From positions 829,005-893,004 of the forward strand of contig NZ_WHNY01000075.1 of assembly GCF_013141695.1 (NCBI RefSeq): 64,000 nt of DNA. Reading direction: 5' to 3'. This DNA is from Paenibacillus plantarum (GTDB taxonomy: Bacteria > Bacillota > Bacilli > Paenibacillales > NBRC-103111). Of this stretch, positions 27,401-35,410 are shown piece after piece. The translations under genes were made by a program, and so were the position numbers. The stretch's first letter is position 1. Each line of letters opens with the position of its first letter. Under the pieces are notes generated by a model. It saw only the letters and a program-made list of their open reading frames with translations. It did not search any database and was not told the origin of the DNA.

Positions 27401-27877
27401 ATGGAGCTTATACGTTTAGAACGGGCTCTAATGAGTGGTAATCAAGAAGAAGCATCTGGAGCAATTTCTGAGGCAAGTGGCTACAAGAATGAAGAAGGTA
27501 TTTATGTTAATAAAACATTTAAACAATACTGAAAACAAAATACTTAGAAATGAAATTGCTATAGCCCTCTAAGTGACATTAGAAATCCAGCTGCTCTGGA
27601 ACCAATTATCGAACTGCTCAAGGACCCAAAGACATTGGGTAGCAGAGGCTCACTGTTGTTTGCCTTGAGACCATTTGATTACTCATCCCATTTAGGGTTA
27701 CTAGTCGATTTTGTAATTAGCGGAAATTTTGAAGTGCGCCATGAAGCAAAATATTTACTGCAACTACTGGATGTCCGAATTCCAGAAGATCTGATAATTA
27801 AAATAAAAGAAGCCATTAATGATTATGAAGATAGAATCGATCTGCTTTTTGAAACTCTTGATGAATTAAAAAATTAA
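27401..27877 (+). pseudogene. HEAT-repeat protein, frameshifted
   Basis: ATG at 27401 (after GTGAGGG) starts LIRLERALMSGNQEEASGAI and runs to a TGA at 27530. Homologous-looking sequence continues in another frame (ILRNEIAIAL) to a TAA at 27569, then in a third frame (DIRNPAALEPIIELLKDP to the stop at 27877). The last part has the A-L-x-P-I-I-x-L-L pattern of HEAT repeats. Two frameshifts make it a pseudogene, unless these are sequencing errors. Confidence 0.75.
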
Positions 27878-27983
27878 ATCGACATTGCCAGCGAACCCTC
27901 GAAACGTGAGCTTAGAAACAGAGAGCAGATCGCCGCGGTCGGCATACTAAAACGGTGTTAACCGTTTACATATTTAGGCTTAG

Positions 27984-28020
27984 CGAAAGAAGCCTTCACG
28001 CGATGGCGCAGGGCTTCTTT
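27984..28020 (-). terminator. Hairpin downstream of the L25 gene
   Basis: AAAGAAGCC and GGCTTCTTT form a 9-base stem read from the minus strand after the L25 stop at 28039. The T run is short. The neighbouring 27915-27935 (AGAGAGCAGATCGCCGCGG) is a left half of the GGGAGCAG-type element. Confidence 0.65.
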
Positions 28021-28038
28021 GCACGGTGCTAACTTGGC

Positions 28039-28683
28039 TTAGCTAGGCTGGCCTACTGTTGCAGCCTCATTGGACGTCTCCGCTTCACCCACGCGCTCTT
28101 CATGGTTCGCAGCCACTGGTGTCTCCGTTTCCTTCTGAGGTACCAGAATCGTTACGACGATATCATTCGGGTCGGATTTCATTTCAATGCCGGCGGGCAC
28201 TACAATTTGACTGACATGTAGGTTGTCACCTAGCCCCAAGCTAGATACTTCCACTTGAATGGAAGTCGGAACTTGGCTCGGCATGCAGCGAATCTCGATG
28301 TTGTGCATCTGAATTTGAATAATCCCGCCATCATGCACACCTACGGCATCACCGATAAATTCCAGCGCAACAACCGTTTTGATCGGCTCATCCATATTAA
28401 TTTGATGGAAGTCGATGTGGGACAACTCGCGGTTTAGCGGATTGCGCTGAATTTCATTAATCATGACCGGTTGACTTACTGTACTGCCGGAGATAGCCAA
28501 ATCAATAATGGCATGAGGATTTTGCCGAAGAACGACCTGCAATTCTTTTAAATCGACGCTTATGACCGTAGTCGCCATTTTCTTACCGTACACGACAGCG
28601 GGAATTTTTCCTTTGGAACGCAGTTGCTTAATTTCTGATTTTGTTGCTTGTTTGCGTACTCCTGCTTGTAAAGAGATAGCCAT
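28039..28683 (-). CDS. rplY: 50S ribosomal protein L25 / general stress protein Ctc
   Basis: This is the two-domain CTC-type L25 that binds 5S rRNA. The N-terminal L25 domain (1-90) has LRSKGKIPAVVYGKK and LNRELSHIDFHQI. The beta-sheet TL5 C-terminal domain (about 98-180) includes GVHDGGIIQIQMHNIEIRCMPSQVP. An acidic tail rich in Glu, Ala and Thr follows. 214 residues. A GGGGGTTC site lies 12-18 bases before the ATG. It is flanked by decayed genes, so it may be a second, accessory copy rather than the only L25 gene. Confidence 0.93.
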   Translation of the reverse strand: MAISLQAGVRKQATKSEIKQLRSKGKIPAVVYGKKMATTVISVDLKELQVVLRQNPHAIIDLAISGSTVSQPVMINEIQRNPLNRELSHIDFHQINMDEPIKTVVALEFIGDAVGVHDGGIIQIQMHNIEIRCMPSQVPTSIQVEVSSLGLGDNLHVSQIVVPAGIEMKSDPNDIVVTILVPQKETETPVAANHEERVGEAETSNEAATVGQPS

Positions 28684-28745
28684 ATGAAAAAGAACCCCCT
28701 AAAATTTATCCCGGTATCCAGTGGAGCCAAAGCTCGCACAGTCGG

Positions 28746-28940
28746 GTGATTAATAGCTATTTCATAACATACCCAATCTTTGGAGGTTCCATCCCCGAAA
28801 TAAACAGCTGCGTTGTTTTCTTGGGACGAAGTGTCTATCTAGAAGGTGACTCACTATTGTTAATCCATTACTACGCTAACGCAGAACGAGAGTTCAATTT
28901 GGCAGCTGACATTAATGGTACTGCAGACTTTTCTCTATAA
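28746..28940 (+). pseudogene. Possible remnant of an Imm50-like small gene
   Basis: A 64-codon frame with a GTG start and no clear ribosome site reads YPIFGGSIPEINSCVVFLG then YLEGDSLLLIHYY. The FGG-x-IPEI block followed by a LEGDSLLL strand resembles immunity-type proteins of the Imm50 class. I call it only as a probable decayed fragment. Confidence 0.3.
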
Positions 28941-28985
28941 TTATAGGGGGATGCTCTAGGGGATGGGATAATGCTAGGTTTACCA

Positions 28986-29345
28986 ATGAGGTTTAAAAAC
29001 AGAAGTTTTCAATTTTGGTTATACAGAGTGAGTCATGGAGAACTTCTTATTCGTAGTCCCAAAAGTAAGGATATAACCACAAAAATATAGATATCTTGTT
29101 TTTTAATATTAGATACATTGAATTACCACGTTTTCTGGATGAAATTATGCTCGATGATGCAAATAATGAAGAAATCCTTTAATGTAAATAACAAATTAGG
29201 TGAACCATCAAATGATCGAAAGGTAATCATAATTGTTTCAAGAGGCATTCGATTTCTCATTGTAGCTTCATTTTTCAAAGTAAAAGAAACCGAGCTAGAC
29301 CTATTTGAACATCCATTTGAAAAACTAGGACTATCGCTCAGCTAA
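28986..29345 (+). pseudogene. Hypothetical small protein, frameshifted; stop overlaps CTAACGGG
   Basis: ATG at 28986 opens RFKNRSFQFWLYRVSHGELL and stops at 29088. The reading continues in the +1 frame (NIDILFFNIRYIELPRFLDE) to 29180, then in a third frame (VNNKLGEPSNDRKVI to LGLSLS) ending at TAA 29343-29345. The three pieces read smoothly as one protein of about 118 residues. The final TAA lies within GCTAACGGG, the dispersed 3'-end motif. Unknown function. Confidence 0.6.
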
Positions 29346-29396
29346 CGGGACACGAGAGTTTAAGAAACTTTGAGCAGCAGAAAGGACGTGAGTAAC

Positions 29397-29522
29397 GTTT
29401 CATTCGCAGAATTGTTAGACCAACTTTTTCAATTTTTTGGTTAGACGACAATTTTATTGCTTTAGGAGACGCGTACGCTAAACTTTGAAGATAATCCGAG
29501 CTACTCCTTTTCATTGCGCTAA
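29397..29522 (+). pseudogene. Remnant of a small gene ending in CTAACGG
   Basis: Three short frames read in succession: SFAELLDQLFQFFG, DDNFIALGDAYAKL and EDNPSYSFSLR, the last stopping at TAA 29520-29522 inside GCGCTAACGG. They look like successive parts of one lost coding sequence bounded on both sides by CTAACGG motifs (29342 and 29519). No family recognised. Confidence 0.4.
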
Positions 29523-29594
29523 CGGATAAGTAGTTCAAAATAAGAGAGCAGATTGTCACGACTGGCAGCTGTTCCTTTTTTGTTGTACGGGCGG
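29519..29594 (+). repeat. 3'-end element: CTAACGG plus GAGAGCAG hairpin
   Basis: CTAACGGATAAGTAGTTCAA is followed by AGAGAGCAGATTG, then GGCAGCTGTTCC and TTTTTTG, then GTACGGGCGGG. The stem is imperfect. It is the fullest copy of the plus-strand form of the dispersed element. Confidence 0.7.
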
Positions 29595-29595
29595 G

Positions 29596-29784
29596 AGAAT
29601 TAAAGCATATAACCAATATCAGAAGACCCAAGTTATTAATGATTGGGATCCGGTTGGTCTTTTAGCAGGCGGTGCTCCAGAAAGAACAATTTCGGTACAG
29701 CTTCACAAATGCTTACTACTTCACAAAATCCGTATTTTATACATATGTCAGAAAGGGCTGCCGATCGTGGAGCATAATTATTAA
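29596..29784 (+). pseudogene. DUF1871-like fragment
   Basis: The frame reads KAYNQYQKTQVINDWDPVGL and LAGGAPE, then drifts into unrelated sequence. DUF1871 proteins carry a conserved VIN-x-WDP-x-GLL block, which identifies the piece. Both the N-terminus (replaced by the preceding element) and the C-terminus are missing. Confidence 0.6.
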
Positions 29785-29908
29785 CCATCTTTTACTATTT
29801 CTTTTCATCTTATCGCCCTTTTTCTAAATATTCTTTAAAGCATTGGAACAGGCAACCGCTTTTAGTCGGTTGCCTTTTCGTCTGGATTATTGAGCTTTCC
29901 TTCTTCCA

Positions 29909-31182
29909 TTAGCGTAATGATTTGAGATTGAGATTGATCTGTGTTAATTTGTTTTGATATAACACTTTGTTTTCATATCTATCTCTCAGAGTTTGAGAGC
30001 TCAAAATATAGTGGGCATTCGCCCCAACTCCCCATAAAGTTCCGTCCTGCATGAGAATTAGGGATTGCCTTCTACCTGCTTCCACTAATTTGACTGGGGG
30101 AAGGTTAGGCACCAGTGTAGGTTGTGCTATGCTATCCCCAAAGACTACGCTTCCGAGTTGTCCATACTCGTTATCACCCCACGAAAACAGATTACCGTCT
30201 CGATCCACTGCTTGAGCATGGTCATGCCCCGCATCCACCTGGATGATATTCGAAAGACCTTCAACACGTTTTGGTTCAGGATTTTCGGAATTTCCAACAC
30301 CGAAGAAGCTCTTAACACCCCATGTCCATACGGTCCCGTCATTTTGGAGAGCTACTGCAAAGTTATTATGGTTTGAAACCGCAATAATATCTTTTAGGGA
30401 ACTCAGCTGTTTCAGAACAGATTTAGTTGGTTGTGTTTGCCACACGGTACCGTCATTCTTAAGTACCACGGTAAATTCAAATCCGGGACTAACAGATCGA
30501 ACATTTACCCATGGTGTCTGATAAGGCTTCTTATAGATGATCTCGCTCATCTTGTACGTTTGCCCAAGCCTACCGTTGTAATTCGATCCCCAGGCGAATA
30601 CACTACCTTCGCGATCAACCGCAAAAATACTTGAATGCTGAATTGCAATAGAAACGATGTCCTGGAGTCCCTCTACCTGTCTAGGGAGAACTGTTGTTTC
30701 ATATTTTTGTTCTCCAATGCCCCATAGTCCCGCATTGTTGAAGCCCCAGACCCAAACTGTACCGTCCTTCTTTAAAGCAATACCAGCATCGCTATCCACT
30801 TGCGCGTCCACGACATCCTGAAGAATACGAGTTGGCTTTTCATAAAACTGCCCCCATGTCCATAATTCCCCTTCATCGGTCACGACCACAACATCGGTCG
30901 TATAAATGTTGATATTATGTAATGAAGCAGGCGAAGTAGTTGCTTGCTTGCCCAGAGACCCTTGTTTTTCTGTATGGCATCGGCCTGTAACGGATTGAGT
31001 GTGCTTGCTAAACCATCATTTTGAAGATCCAAACTAGTGGCCGCGTATCCCTCTTCTACAAGCTTTTCATTTAAAAGGATGCCATCTTGTAAGTAAACAT
31101 TTATATGCAAGTGCTTGTTCCGATCCCGTAAACCTACGATTCCAATCGACACCTCCGCACCTTTCGGGAGTAGCGCCGATCG
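29909..31182 (-). pseudogene. SNase-like plus RCC1/BLIP-II-repeat protein, 5'-truncated and frameshifted
   Basis: The upstream part (about 31182-30950) reads ALLPKGAEVSIGIVGLRDRN and VYLQDGILLNEKLVEEGYA, the C-terminal part of a staphylococcal-nuclease-like domain. A frameshift within CAAGCAAGCAA (about 30943-30953) separates it from a 326-codon frame with at least six RCC1-type repeats (for example DGTVWVWGFNNAGLWGIG and DGNLFSWGDNEYGQLG). Gain of one CAAG unit would restore the fusion. The 5' end stops exactly where the 54-base repeat begins, so the start is lost. A fusion of nuclease-like and propeller domains suggests a surface or secreted protein, now inactive. Confidence 0.75.
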
Positions 31183-31230
31183 TACCGGCAGCCTCCCATT
31201 GCTGTGTATTGAACAAACGTTATCCGTTAG
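31177..31230 (-). repeat. 54-bp dispersed repeat, copy 1
   Basis: It runs from CGATCGTACCGGCAGCC to CCGTTAG and matches 32245-32298 at 47 of 54 positions by direct comparison. On the minus strand it starts with CTAACGGATAACG, the same motif that follows other genes here. Confidence 0.9.
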
Positions 31231-31396
31231 TTCAAAGAGCTCTTAGAAAAGCTAATAAACTATTAACTTATGGACTGAGATTACTTCGATTTCTTTACAA
31301 AACAACTCAAGGCGTTTTATGCATAATCATTTTCACTTCATCTGTATTGAGCGACAAGTCGTTTACAGCCGGTAAATACAAATCAACATCGTTTAT
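31231..31396 (-). pseudogene. Remnant coding sequence between two CTAACGG motifs
   Basis: The minus strand reads DLYLPAVNDLSLNTDEVKM and IMHKTP before a stop, then another frame ends SFSKSSLN with its TAA inside the CTAACGG of 31224-31230. It is too short and broken to name. Confidence 0.35.
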
Positions 31397-31428
31397 CCGT
31401 TAGTTAATTGGTGTTTATCGTATATCAT

Positions 31429-32133
31429 TTATATTAGTAAAGCTGTCTTCAATTCATTGAAGCTGGATACTCGTTCACATCCTGCTCTCTGAGTGTCAAA
31501 TTTATCTAAGAAGATTGACTTCATTCCCATTCTCTGTGGTGTTAAATAATCATTTTCATAATCGTCGCCAACAAATATAATTTCAGAATTATTACAGCCC
31601 GCTGATTGCATGGAAATCTCGTATATTTTTGAATGTGGCTTTCTCCAACCTACATTTATCGAGGTGATTATAAAGTCAAATAATTCTCCGATTCCGTTGC
31701 TGAATAGTAACTCCTCTATACCATCCTTTACCATAAAATTTGAAACTATAGCTAACTTATATCTCTTAGAAAGCTGAATTATAACCTCTCTCACTTCTGG
31801 ACTTATGTAGCATTTCGATTTATATGTTCTCCAATAATTTTCATATAGCTTTGTTACTACTTCAGTTTTAATATTTAGTCCTATTGACTTAGATTTATGA
31901 ACTAATAACTCAAACCTTCTTACTAACTCATACTCTTCGTCCATTTCAAGGGTTACTCCAATTTCAATTTTTGAAGTTTCATAATATTTTGCGAACTCAT
32001 TAAAATCATTCCAATAATGCTCAACACCAGAACCTTTAAATGCCCATAAAGCATAGTCATTCCCTTTTGGCAATTCATATAAATCAACAATTGTTTCCAT
32101 ACAATCAAAGAAAATGTATTTAAACTTATTCAA
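31429..32133 (-). CDS. HAD-superfamily hydrolase
   Basis: This is a haloacid dehalogenase-fold protein of about 234 residues. Motif I is FFDCMETIVD, motif II is IVSNF, the Lys is in GWRKPHSKIYE, and motif IV is FVGDDYENDYLTPQRMGM. The usual second Asp of motif I (DxD) is Met, which in phosphatases is the acid/base, so activity may differ. TTG at 32133 is preceded by GGGTGGGTG; GTG at 32151 is an alternative. CTAACGG on the same strand lies 26 bases after its stop. AT-rich, unlike rplY. Confidence 0.82.
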   Translation of the reverse strand: MNKFKYIFFDCMETIVDLYELPKGNDYALWAFKGSGVEHYWNDFNEFAKYYETSKIEIGVTLEMDEEYELVRRFELLVHKSKSIGLNIKTEVVTKLYENYWRTYKSKCYISPEVREVIIQLSKRYKLAIVSNFMVKDGIEELLFSNGIGELFDFIITSINVGWRKPHSKIYEISMQSAGCNNSEIIFVGDDYENDYLTPQRMGMKSIFLDKFDTQRAGCERVSSFNELKTALLI

Positions 32134-32244
32134 TGTAGAACACCCACCCAAAACAGAATATTGGAATAATTATACATTAAACTCAGACATTAAAGTAAAA
32201 AAGAAATATAAATTAAACTGCCCGTTAGGTGAGCGAAAGGTTGT

Positions 32245-32298
32245 CGATCGTGCCGGCTGCCTCCCTTTCCTGTGTATTGAACAAACGTTTCTCGTTAG
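32245..32298 (-). repeat. 54-bp dispersed repeat, copy 2
   Basis: It matches 31177-31230 at 47 of 54 positions. On the minus strand it begins CTAACGAGAAACG just 12 bases after the stop of the gene at 32310, and it extends at its far end to a second CCTAACGGGCAG (32217-32228), so this copy is bounded by the motif on both sides. Confidence 0.9.
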
Positions 32299-32309
32299 AT
32301 TAATCTCGT

Positions 32310-32852
32310 CTAAACCTCTATGTTATTTATATTATTCATTATTCTATTAACCCAACTAACGTTCAGGAAATTTTTATTATGTGAAAGAAGTTCATCCAAA
32401 AATGTCAGTGTTTTACCAATGACCTCTTGAAAAAAAACATTAGATTCAACAGGTTGTTTCACCCAACGACCATTAGAATAGTTACTTAGTGGTTTAAGCA
32501 ATACTGCACCATGCCCTGCTTTCTTTTCAGATATTATATGGCTAATAAATACTTGTTCACCACTTTTTTGAATCTCAATCCATGAATTATAAGAATCAAT
32601 ATCATTTATTATTACAAAGTCTGAAGTTTTGGAAAGTAACATTGCTGCTTCTGATATTTGCTCGAACCATGTTGATAGCAAATCCAAACCTTGTAAATCA
32701 GCGGGGATTGGTAAATAGGGTATACACCCATAACTACATTCTTCATTACACACAAGCTCAAAGTAACCTGAAAGTCTTCCACCATATTCAAGTTCATCTA
32801 AAGATGCATCTGATTCTTCAGAGTCAAATGTAATTAAATAGTTGATTTTCAT
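32310..32852 (-). CDS. Hypothetical protein, immunity-protein-like
   Basis: A 180-residue acidic cytoplasmic protein starts at ATG 32852 after GGAGGTG. It begins KINYLITFDSEESDASLDEL then GGRLSGYFELVCNEECSYG. There is no signal, membrane helix or enzyme motif. The size, low GC and isolated setting resemble orphan immunity genes of Bacillota, but no family is identified. Confidence 0.7.
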   Translation of the reverse strand: MKINYLITFDSEESDASLDELEYGGRLSGYFELVCNEECSYGCIPYLPIPADLQGLDLLSTWFEQISEAAMLLSKTSDFVIINDIDSYNSWIEIQKSGEQVFISHIISEKKAGHGAVLLKPLSNYSNGRWVKQPVESNVFFQEVIGKTLTFLDELLSHNKNFLNVSWVNRIMNNINNIEV

Positions 32853-33063
32853 AAGTAACACCTCCTAATATCTATTTTCTTTCATTACGTATGAAAATCA
32901 ACTGGGAACGGTTCATGGTGTTTATTGAGCTCGTGTTTCCTTAGAAATTGTCGATTATGTAAATACATTTACTGGAAATATCTTACCATAAGTTACTTAC
33001 ACTTAACTACGCATAACTGCCCGTTAGATTCCTGTAGATGGATAAATTTCAGCTTTGTAAAAA

Positions 33064-33137
33064 AAGGAGCGCCTCTGTACGATGGAAGTACGCAACGGGT
33101 CAAAAGCCCTTTAATTCCATCATCCAGGAGGACGCTC
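33064..33137 (+). promoter_or_regulatory. Stem-loop leader of IS110 copy A, sequestering the ribosome site
   Basis: GAGCG, CCTC, TG and GATGGAA pair in order with TTCCATC, CA, GGAGG and CGCTC, so the transposase ribosome site (GGAGG at 33127-33131) is in the stem. The two other IS110 remnants of the window have the same arrangement. Confidence 0.75.
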
Positions 33138-33141
33138 TACT

Positions 33142-33700
33142 ATGAAGTTTAAATCACAAGATAAGCAAAATCAACTCATTGAAAACATTACCTTTAATCA
33201 TATTGTTGTTGGTGTAGACATTGCTCAAGAGACTCATGTTGCCAGAGCGGTTAACTTTCGAGGTGTTGCTCTCGGTAATCCTTTAGTGTTTAGTAATGAC
33301 GAGGATGGTTTCAAGTCACTCGACCGTTGGATTCGCGACTTGTTAGCTTCATTTAAATTATCTCAAGTTATCGTTGGTATGGAACCGACTGGCAATTACT
33401 GGCTAAGCCTTGCCGGGTGGCTCAAAAACAAAGCCATTGAAGCCGTACTTTTTAATCCTCACTTAGTTAAAAAGAATAAAGAAAACCGCGACAATACACG
33501 CTCTAAGAGCGACAAAAAAGATGCTTTAGTTATTTGCCGACATGGTGAAAAACGGCTACTACTCTCCTGTCCGCTTCCATTCTTCCGAATACGAGGAACT
33601 GCGAGTGCTCATGGCTAACCGAGAAACGGTCGTTAAACGACTCGTAAGTGCCGTTAACCAGATCCACTGGACCTTACCCCGACTGAACTTGCATCAGTAA
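33142..33700 (+). pseudogene. IS110-family transposase, copy A, frameshifted and truncated
   Basis: The N-terminal DEDD RuvC-like domain reads HIVVGVDIAQETHVARAVNF, IVGMEPTGNYW and KSDKKDALVI. A frameshift near 33538 moves the rest (DMVKNGYYSPVRFHSSEYEE and LRVLMANRETVVKRLVSAVN) into the +2 frame, which ends at 33700. The serine-containing transposase_20 half is absent, so this is a 5' fragment. Confidence 0.88.
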
Positions 33701-34084
33701 GTTGTGCCTAGCTTGGCTAGGCGCGCACTGCCCGTTAGCACTTTAGGCTGCACGCGGCAGCCTCGATGTTTGAGATGTAACTATCGTAATATTAAAAACA
33801 TTTGATCTTTAAACATTTACTCACAAATCCGATTATGAACTCATCATTAATCGTTTACGAAGTGCACTTTGCAAAATAAATTTGAGTTTGATGATAAAAC
33901 TCCAAGCTTTCTTTTTCAGTTACAAACGACCTCTTCGGTATGATATAGCCCCATAATTGTATCAATAAATATGAATATATATTCATCATTTTGATTAATA
34001 CTTCTAACTCCGCTCCTATTTATAACTACTCTGGCTTACTGAACTTAATTGATGTATTCCTATTTCGTTTATTTCAACTCACAC
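33701..34084. other. Decayed intergenic region between IS110 fragments
   Basis: It holds GCCTAG/CTAGGC (33696-33721), CCGTTAG (33732-33738) and the hairpin AGGCTGC/GCAGCCT (33745-33763), which belong to the 3'-end element family. On the minus strand 34015-33850 is an open stretch (MMNIYSYLLIQLWGYIIPKR) without start signals, perhaps a gene fragment. Confidence 0.5.
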
Positions 34085-34270
34085 ATCGCATTATTTTTTC
34101 TAAGTCTTCTATTGTATTTGAAAATGATAGATACCTTTTTGAAAGCACAATGTCACGAAAATTTATTGTTTGTGCTACATGAGTTTCCTTCGCAATATTC
34201 CCACGACAAGGTGGGAGTTGGTAATTCGTTCAATACGTTGATTGTGTCCGTCAGATTGTTTAAACTTCAT
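34085..34270 (-). pseudogene. IS110-family transposase, copy B, 5' fragment
   Basis: The minus strand starts MKFKQSDGHNQRIERITNSH LVVG, then shifts frame to AKETHVAQTINFRDIVLS and KRYLSFSNTIEDLEKIM. It is clearly related to copy A (shared MKFK start and HVA-x-x-x-NFR block) but diverged, frameshifted at about 34205 and ends after about 60 codons. Confidence 0.8.
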
Positions 34271-34274
34271 AGAA

Positions 34275-34339
34275 GAGTGCCTCCTTGATGGTATTGGGTT
34301 TCGAACCCGTGCACAAACCCATCATACCGAGGCGCTCCT
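34275..34339 (-). promoter_or_regulatory. Stem-loop leader of IS110 copy B
   Basis: On the minus strand GCGCCTCGGTATGATGGGTTT is followed by a loop and AAACCCAATACC, ATCAAGGAGGC. TGGGTTT pairs with AAACCCA, GGTAT with ATACC, CCT with AGG. The ribosome site AAGGAGG is in the distal stem, as in copies A and C. Confidence 0.7.
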
Positions 34340-34345
34340 TTATTG

Positions 34346-34482
34346 ACAAAGGCCATTTCTTAGCATTAACAGGAATGTTTAGTGGAGCGGTTAAGTTTGT
34401 CTTTGTCGGCAATCGGAATTTATTGAGGTATCCGTCTGAAAATCGAACTCGCTATAAAGTAGGTGAATTTGTGCATTATTGA
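34346..34482 (+). pseudogene. 3' fragment of an unknown gene cut by the IS110 end
   Basis: The frame reads KGHFLALTGMFSGAVKFVFV then GNRNLLRYPSENRTRYKVGE and FVHY before the stop. It has protein-like composition but no start. It begins right at the outer end of IS110 copy B, so the element or a deletion removed its 5' part. Confidence 0.4.
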
Positions 34483-34818
34483 TGACACAAATCCTCCTAC
34501 ATAAAAATAAAAAAGCCTAATTCCTCATGCCTTTACATTAAAAGTTATGTAGGCACTTTTGTGTCATTGAACATTTGATTTCTTTTTTCAAATAATAATG
34601 AGTGTGTCTATGCCTCTAAGTAGAAATCTAACGCTTGAAAGCTCAAGGAAAAGGAAATTTTATGAAATCCCACTTTTTCTCCTGCATGGAGTTCTGTTTT
34701 AGTTCAGTTCACTATTGAACTTTATTTCTCTAACAGATAATTTGCATATCCCCGCCGCATGCGTTACTATGTTTATATCGACAAATTTGCAGGTCTATAC
34801 AAGGAGGTTTACACGTCC
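34483..34818. other. Intergenic region upstream of the TetR gene
   Basis: AT-rich DNA with no gene. It includes AAAAAAGCCTAATTCC and TAGGCACTTTT, a weak hairpin near 34508-34555. The composition changes sharply to GC-rich at about 34750. Confidence 0.5.
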
Positions 34819-35403
34819 ATGTGCCCCCGTACCAAAGAACAAAATGAGCTCATCCGCATGCAGCGCAGTGAACAGATCCTTGACGCTGCCGCGCGCACCT
34901 ACTTCCACACGAGCGGCAGCTTTGATATTCGCGACGTCGCCCGCGAGGCGAAGATCGGTTACGGCACGGTATACCATTATTACCCCAACCGACATTTATT
35001 AATAGAAGATGTGCTGGGCAGCGGCTTCGAGCGATGCGAGCAAGCCCTTGCAGAATGGGCAAACATCTGCGGCGGCGGCCAGAATGAGAGGCAGATGTTG
35101 ACGTATTGTAAGGCGCTGCTCCGGCTGTGGCAGTCGGACGCCCGCGCATATCTCGTCTACAAAATGGCGGCGGAACATTATGCAGGCTTGCCTGAGAGGG
35201 ATCGGCACTCCACCAAGAGACGATTCATGGAACGGCTGTATGTTCCGCTCCAATCTATTGCCCAGCGCGAAGACGACAGCGTCGACCTTATGCTTGCCGT
35301 GCTGGTTGGCTGCTGCGGACTGTACTACTATGCGGGCGCTTCGGAGCTGGACGTCGATCGAATCGCCAAGCTCGCGATGCAAGCTATTACGAAGGAGTCC
35401 TGA
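34819..35403 (+). CDS. TetR-family transcriptional regulator
   Basis: The N-terminal helix-turn-helix reads QILDAAARTYFHTSGSFDIR and DVAREAKIGYGTVYHYYPNR; the helical ligand domain follows (about 60-194). AAGGAGGT lies 11 bases before the ATG at 34819; an upstream ATG at 34759 is unsupported. Its codons are much richer in G and C than those of its neighbours. map follows 7 bases after the stop, so the two are co-transcribed. Ligand unknown. Confidence 0.92.
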   Translation: MCPRTKEQNELIRMQRSEQILDAAARTYFHTSGSFDIRDVAREAKIGYGTVYHYYPNRHLLIEDVLGSGFERCEQALAEWANICGGGQNERQMLTYCKALLRLWQSDARAYLVYKMAAEHYAGLPERDRHSTKRRFMERLYVPLQSIAQREDDSVDLMLAVLVGCCGLYYYAGASELDVDRIAKLAMQAITKES

Positions 35404-35410
35404 TACGAAC

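Noticed and set aside
31209..31403. A 64-codon plus-strand frame overlapping the 54-bp repeat
   Set aside because: No ribosome site and it runs antisense to a more coherent remnant; probably chance.
34291..34310. tRNA T-arm-like sequence (GGGTTTCGAACCC)
   Set aside because: No acceptor, D or anticodon arm around it; it lies in the variable loop of the IS110 leader hairpin.
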